The notes beneath the pieces were generated by a model that had not been told where the DNA came from, searched no databases, and saw only the letters and a list, made by a program, of their open reading frames with translations. Below are positions 13,942 through 17,308 of a DNA stretch of 17,308 nt, in pieces (the stretch's first letter is position 1; each line of letters starts with the position of its first letter). Origin of the DNA: JAYXXU01 sp049301135 (GTDB lineage Bacteria; Pseudomonadota; Gammaproteobacteria; Pseudomonadales; Moraxellaceae); the NCBI GenBank assembly GCA_049301135.1, contig JBAQKP010000290.1:1-17308 (forward strand). Reading direction: 5' to 3'. The position numbers and the translations under genes are program-made.

Positions 13942-15747
13942 TTAATGCTGTTCGGCCTGTTGTCGCCACATCGCCGCATAGGTTTTGCCGTGTGCCAGCA
14001 GTTCACTGTGCGTGCCGCGTTCGATGATTTGACCGTCCGCCATCACTAAAATCTGATCTGCATCAACAATCGTTGACAGTCGGTGCGCAATCACCAAGGT
14101 CGTGCGGCCTTGACTGAGCTGCTTTAAATTGGCTTGAATCGCCCGCTCAGTCCGCGTATCGAGTGCGCTGGTCGCTTCATCAAAAATCAAAATACACGGA
14201 TTTTTTAAAATCGTCCGCGCAATCGCCACGCGCTGTTTTTCACCACCCGAAAGCTTTAAACCACGCTCGCCGACCCGAGTCTGATAACCATCCGGCATCG
14301 CCAAAATAAATTCATGAATATGTGCCAGTTGTGCCGCTTGCTCGACCTCTGCCACCGTTGCATCGGGTCTGCCGTAGGCGATATTGGCAAAAATCGTGTC
14401 ATTAAACAACACCGTATCTTGCGGCACAATGCCGATGGCTTGGCGCAGACTGTGCTGTTGTACCGTGCGCAGATCTTGCCCATCAATCAAAATGCGACCG
14501 GCATCGACATCATAAAACCGAAACAATAGCCGACTCAGCGTGGATTTGCCTGCACCCGATTGACCGACTACCGCCAAAGTTTGACCAGCAGGAATTTCAA
14601 ACGAAATACCCTTTAAAATCGGCCGACGTGAATCATAACCAAACTGAACCTGCTCAAACTGCACCCGTCCACCCAGCGTTTTGAGTGGTTGGGCATCCGC
14701 GACATCGGCGATTTCACGATTGACATTCAGCAGGGCAAACATATTTTCCATGTCGGTAAACGCGCGTTTAATCGCCCGATATACAAAGCCCAGCCCATTC
14801 AGCGGCTGATACAGTTGTAGCAGGTAGGCATTGACCATGACAAAATCACCCACGGTCATCGTGCCTACGAAAATCCCACGCGCTGCCATAATCATCATGA
14901 GGGTCAGCCCAACCGCAATAATCAGGCTTTGCCCGACGTTGAGTAGCGATAGGCTGGTTTGGCTTTTGACCGCCGAATTTTCCAGTTTATACAGCAGATC
15001 GTTGTATTTTTTGGCCTCTAACTGCTCATTGCCAAAGTATTTGACCGTTTCGTAATTGAGCAATGAATCAATTGCTTGCGTGTTGGCTTGGTTTTCGTCC
15101 TCGTTCATCTCACGATAAAACTTGGTACGCCATTCGGTGATGACAAAGGTAAACACTGCATAAATCACCACCGTCAGCGCTGTGACCAAGGCAAACCAAC
15201 CATCAAAAAAATGCCACAGCAGCAGCGTGACCAAGCCGATCTCAAAAAAGGTCGGAAACAGGCTAAACACCAAATACGACAGCAGGGTATCAATCGCCCG
15301 TGTGCCGCGTTCAATCGAGCGATTCATGCCGCCGGTTTGGCGATTCAGGTGAAAGCGTAACGACAAAGCATGCAAATGCTCAAACACCTGCACGCCGACC
15401 ACGCGGATGGTGTGTTGCTGCACTCGCGCAAAAATACTATCGCGCAATTCAGTAAACAGCAGCCCCATCACCCGCACCATGCCATAGGCGACGATCAACC
15501 CAATCGGAGCCACCATCACCGCGAGTGGGGTATTGCTCAGCGCATCGACGGCTTGCTTATACAGTACCGGTAAATACGCGGTCGCGCCTTTGGCGGCAAA
15601 CAACAGCAGTAGCGCCAACACCACACGCACGCGCAGGCCAAGCGCGTTCTTTGGCCACAGGTAGGGCAGCAGGCTACGGATGATTTGCCAGCCGCTTTGA
15701 CTGCGTGGGGTGTCGGTTGTTGTCGTTGGGGTGCTGAGGGATTTCAA
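13942..15747 (-). CDS. Atm1-type ABC exporter (fused permease and ATPase)
   Basis: This half-transporter of 601 residues has about six transmembrane helices in residues 35-330 and a C-terminal ATPase. The permease part has markers of the Atm1/HMT1 group: LNYETVKYFGNEQLEAKKY, SLLNVGQSLIIAVGL and LYQPLNGLGFVYR. Members export glutathione-linked or metal-glutathione compounds and serve iron-sulfur or heavy-metal homeostasis. ATPase motifs are Walker A GQSGAGKST (Lys401), Q-loop IVPQDTVLFND, signature LSGGEKQRVAIARTIL, Walker B ILIFDEATSALD and switch VIAHRLST. The start is TTG at 15747: upstream in frame no ATG, GTG or TTG occurs before a TGA, and downstream starts would cut into the conserved region. 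A promoter-like pair lies about 40-65 bases upstream. A homodimer is expected. Confidence 0.93.
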   Translation of the reverse strand: MKSLSTPTTTTDTPRSQSGWQIIRSLLPYLWPKNALGLRVRVVLALLLLFAAKGATAYLPVLYKQAVDALSNTPLAVMVAPIGLIVAYGMVRVMGLLFTELRDSIFARVQQHTIRVVGVQVFEHLHALSLRFHLNRQTGGMNRSIERGTRAIDTLLSYLVFSLFPTFFEIGLVTLLLWHFFDGWFALVTALTVVIYAVFTFVITEWRTKFYREMNEDENQANTQAIDSLLNYETVKYFGNEQLEAKKYNDLLYKLENSAVKSQTSLSLLNVGQSLIIAVGLTLMMIMAARGIFVGTMTVGDFVMVNAYLLQLYQPLNGLGFVYRAIKRAFTDMENMFALLNVNREIADVADAQPLKTLGGRVQFEQVQFGYDSRRPILKGISFEIPAGQTLAVVGQSGAGKSTLSRLLFRFYDVDAGRILIDGQDLRTVQQHSLRQAIGIVPQDTVLFNDTIFANIAYGRPDATVAEVEQAAQLAHIHEFILAMPDGYQTRVGERGLKLSGGEKQRVAIARTILKNPCILIFDEATSALDTRTERAIQANLKQLSQGRTTLVIAHRLSTIVDADQILVMADGQIIERGTHSELLAHGKTYAAMWRQQAEQH

Positions 15748-15782
15748 GGCGGGGCGAGACTCGTGTGAATGTTGCGCGAGTC

Positions 15783-15811
15783 AGTATACGCTGCTGTGTA
15801 GGGTTTGCCAG
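15783..15811 (-). promoter_or_regulatory. Probable sigma-70 promoter of the Atm1-type exporter
   Basis: On the minus strand CTGGCA (15811-15806) and TATACT (15788-15783) are 17 bases apart. They match four and five of six consensus bases. Transcription would begin near 15776, leaving a leader of about 30 bases to the TTG at 15747. Confidence 0.5.
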
Positions 15812-15827
15812 TTGAGATGCTTGAACA

Positions 15828-15852
15828 GCACTCGTCTGTACTCAACGAGCGC
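15828..15852 (-). terminator. Hairpin downstream of cysA, possible weak terminator
   Basis: On the minus strand GCGCTCGT and ACGAGTGC form an eight-pair stem (one G-U) with a nine-base loop, beginning 18 bases after the cysA stop. No proper T-run follows on either strand, so it could be a mRNA end stabiliser rather than a true terminator. It separates cysA from the exporter promoter. Confidence 0.35.
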
Positions 15853-15869
15853 TATTTCGCCCCCCAAAA

Positions 15870-16934
15870 TCAAACCGCCCGCGCAAACGTTTTGACCCGT
15901 CTCGCTGTGAGCCAAACCGGCTGTCCTGCGCTCAGTGGCGGCAGATGCGACGGCTTAGTCACCTCAATCAGGCGGCCTTGCCGGTCTTTGACCTCCACGA
16001 AGGTCTGACCCGCCAACCAAATATCCCGCTCCACCACCCCCGCAATCGCATCGGTTGCAGGTGCTTGCAAATGAATCTCTAGGTCTTGTGGCCGCGCAAA
16101 CGCCACCACCTGACCCTGTACCAATGGCGGCTCTGTGCTGGTCGCTGCCGGCAACAACAACTGATCTTGTCCCAATAGCAGCCGATCACCGACCGCCTCA
16201 CCCTGAAACTGATTGGCATGTCCCAAGAAATCAAACACAAATGCCGTCGCCGGTTGTTCATACACCTCACGCGGTGTACCGATTTGCTCGACTACGCCTT
16301 GATTCATCACCACAATTTGATCAGCAACTTCCAGCGCCTCTTCTTGATCGTGGGTCACAAAGATCGAACTGATGTGTAACTCATCATGCAAGTGACGCAA
16401 CCAACGCCGCAGCTCTTTACGCACTTTGGCATCCAGCGCCCCGAACGGCTCATCCAGCAACAGCACACGCGGTTCAACCGCCAACGCCCGCGCCAAGGCA
16501 ATCCGCTGCCGTTGACCACCGGACAACTGCGCCGGAAAGCGATCCGCCAAAAAGCCCAACTGCACCAACTCCAGCAGATTGGCCACGCGTTTTTTAATCT
16601 CGGCTTCGCTTGGACGGGTCTTTTTATCCCGTACCCGCAGCCCAAATGCCACGTTATCAAACACACTCATATGCCGAAACAGCGCATAGTGTTGGAACAC
16701 GAAGCCGACTTGACGTTGCCGCACATGCAGATCGGTGGCATCATTGCCTTCGAGCAGGATCTGGCCACTATCGGCCTTTTCTAGACCAGCGATGATGCGT
16801 AGCAGGGTGGTCTTGCCACAGCCGGATGGACCGAGTAGGGAAACCAACTCACCGTCTGGGAACTCAAGGTTAATGTCCTTGAGCGCATGGAACGCACCGA
16901 AGTGCTTGTCAATGTGACTGACTTGAATACTCAT
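15870..16934 (-). CDS. cysA: Sulfate/thiosulfate import ATP-binding protein CysA
   Basis: CysA is the ATPase of the CysTWA importer, which works with a periplasmic sulfate or thiosulfate binding protein. It has 354 residues, slightly shorter than the enteric protein. Motifs are Walker A LLGPSGCGKTTLLR (Lys41), Q-loop GFVFQHYALFRHMSV, signature LSGGQRQRIALARAL, Walker B VLLLDEPFGALDAKVR and switch IFVTHDQEEALEVAD. The IGTPREVYEQPATAFVFDFL segment and a C-terminal TOBE-like regulatory domain (from about residue 240, with VVAFARPQDLEI) follow, as in CysA. The segments SVFDNVAFGLRV and GHANQFQGE also match this subfamily rather than sugar or spermidine ATPases. ATG 16934 has only a weak GAG upstream. 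cysW is the upstream neighbour but is separated by 243 bases of repeat-like DNA rather than the usual few bases. Confidence 0.95.
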   Translation of the reverse strand: MSIQVSHIDKHFGAFHALKDINLEFPDGELVSLLGPSGCGKTTLLRIIAGLEKADSGQILLEGNDATDLHVRQRQVGFVFQHYALFRHMSVFDNVAFGLRVRDKKTRPSEAEIKKRVANLLELVQLGFLADRFPAQLSGGQRQRIALARALAVEPRVLLLDEPFGALDAKVRKELRRWLRHLHDELHISSIFVTHDQEEALEVADQIVVMNQGVVEQIGTPREVYEQPATAFVFDFLGHANQFQGEAVGDRLLLGQDQLLLPAATSTEPPLVQGQVVAFARPQDLEIHLQAPATDAIAGVVERDIWLAGQTFVEVKDRQGRLIEVTKPSHLPPLSAGQPVWLTARRVKTFARAV

Positions 16935-17029
16935 GTTAGAACTCGCTCAATACTTGACCATCTGGGTTGTGTTGAGATCAACCTCTATTCATTTGAGGTA
17001 GATCTGACAGTAGAAGGATTGTTATCACG

Positions 17030-17150
17030 GTAACGCCTGCGGCTGGCCTCACTTTTGACAGGCCAAAAGTAAGCAAAAGCCCTTGTGCTTGGAAGACTCG
17101 CCATCCATGGCTCAAACAGTTCCAAGCACGCCGTCCCTGAATCCGTCACC
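17030..17150 (-). repeat. Dispersed intergenic repeat with conserved pseudo-coding frame, between cysW and cysA
   Basis: The segment holds nested palindromes. GTGCTTGGAA (17085-17094) and TTCCAAGCAC (17120-17129) are perfect 10-base arms around an inner GCCAT-CC-ATGGC palindrome (17100-17111). ACTTTTG (17051-17057) and CAAAAGT (17064-17070) form a second stem. On the minus strand one frame reads LELFEPWMASLPSTRAFAY then FWPVKSEASRRR. I recall this peptide as a frequent spurious product in proteobacterial annotation, arising from a multicopy intergenic element. It has no start codon or ribosome-binding site and I do not call it a gene. The remaining bases up to cysA (16935-17029) include short stems but no recognised promoter. 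Confidence 0.6.
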
Positions 17151-17175
17151 CTTTAGAAAGTGGCTTTAAGGTGAC
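17145..17175 (-). terminator. Hairpin directly after the cysW stop
   Basis: GTCACC (17145-17150) and GGTGAC (17170-17175) are perfect arms, extended by two more pairs past a one-base bulge. The hairpin begins two bases after the cysW TAA on the minus strand. No T-run follows, so termination is not assured. It could protect the cysW 3' end or reduce readthrough into cysA. Confidence 0.35.
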
Positions 17176-17177
17176 TG

Positions 17178-17308
17178 TTAGGAAGGCTTAATGGCATCGG
17201 CCGCCGCACGGGTTTCGCGCTCACTACGCCCCTCGACCCACGTCTTGACCAGCAAGGTAATCAAGGCCAAAAACGCCAGTAGCGAGGCCACCGCAAACGC
17301 CGCACTAA
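17178..17308 (-). CDS. cysW: C-terminal end of sulfate/thiosulfate permease CysW
   Basis: These are the last 43 codons of a minus-strand gene that continues beyond the window, with stop TAA at 17180-17178. The peptide includes SAAFAVASLLAFLALITLLV, a final transmembrane helix. The basic and acidic tail KTWVEGRSERETRAAADAIK then ends in PS. The AFAVASLLA-x-LAL-T pattern with a K-x-W tail is typical of the end of CysW, the second permease subunit of the sulfate ABC importer, and cysA lies just downstream in the same direction. CysT has a related end and is the less likely alternative because gene order is normally cysT-cysW-cysA. Confidence 0.8.
   Translation of the reverse strand, partial: SAAFAVASLLAFLALITLLVKTWVEGRSERETRAAADAIKPS

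Noticed and set aside
17030..17140. A minus-strand peptide gene reading LELFEPWMASLPSTRAFAY
   Set aside because: There is no start codon with a ribosome-binding site, the sequence is made of palindromes, and the peptide is one I recall as a common artefact of an intergenic repeat.

Overview
The window is ordinary chromosome of a Gram-negative gammaproteobacterium. The mix of genes is class III alcohol dehydrogenase and esterase, urease maturation proteins with HupE, a C13-type membrane peptidase, a RIO-type kinase, an Atm1-type exporter and CysW/CysA. The UreG and GlmM sequences closely resemble those of Acinetobacter as I remember them. This suggests Pseudomonadales, perhaps Moraxellaceae, but that is an inference from familiarity, not a search. 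No tRNA, rRNA, CRISPR array, transposase, integrase or phage gene is visible.

Left part (1-4147, + strand). A probable bioD tail is followed by a 183-base intergenic region holding a strong hairpin and a TTGACA/TGTCAA inverted repeat. Next comes a three-gene unit: a membrane-anchored C13 peptidase, frmA (S-(hydroxymethyl)glutathione dehydrogenase) and fghA (S-formylglutathione hydrolase). The peptidase stop overlaps the frmA start in ATGA, and the unit ends at a good intrinsic terminator. frmA and fghA turn the formaldehyde-glutathione adduct into formate. After the terminator lies a small four-helix membrane gene interrupted by one in-frame TAG.

Middle (4148-12895, + strand). ureE, ureF, ureG and hupE form a nickel delivery and urease maturation cluster without the urease subunits or ureD, and a terminator-like hairpin sits directly before ureE. 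Then come glmM (peptidoglycan and LPS precursor), pdxH (vitamin B6), an unrecognised 117-residue gene, recJ (single-strand exonuclease), an LtrA-family membrane protein, and an exported DUF2147 protein with its own promoter-like sequence and a perfect-stem terminator.

Right part (12937-17308, - strand). A RIO-type kinase lies downstream of an Atm1-type ABC exporter, which has a recognisable promoter and a TTG start. cysA and the end of cysW belong to the sulfate/thiosulfate importer. The cysW-cysA junction is opened by about 240 bases of palindrome-rich DNA that I recognise as a dispersed intergenic repeat with a typical pseudo-coding frame.

I do not see a wholly new multi-gene system. The points most worth following are the peptidase tied to formaldehyde detoxification, the split urease cluster with the hairpin at its boundary, the nonsense-interrupted membrane gene, and the repeat inside the cys operon.
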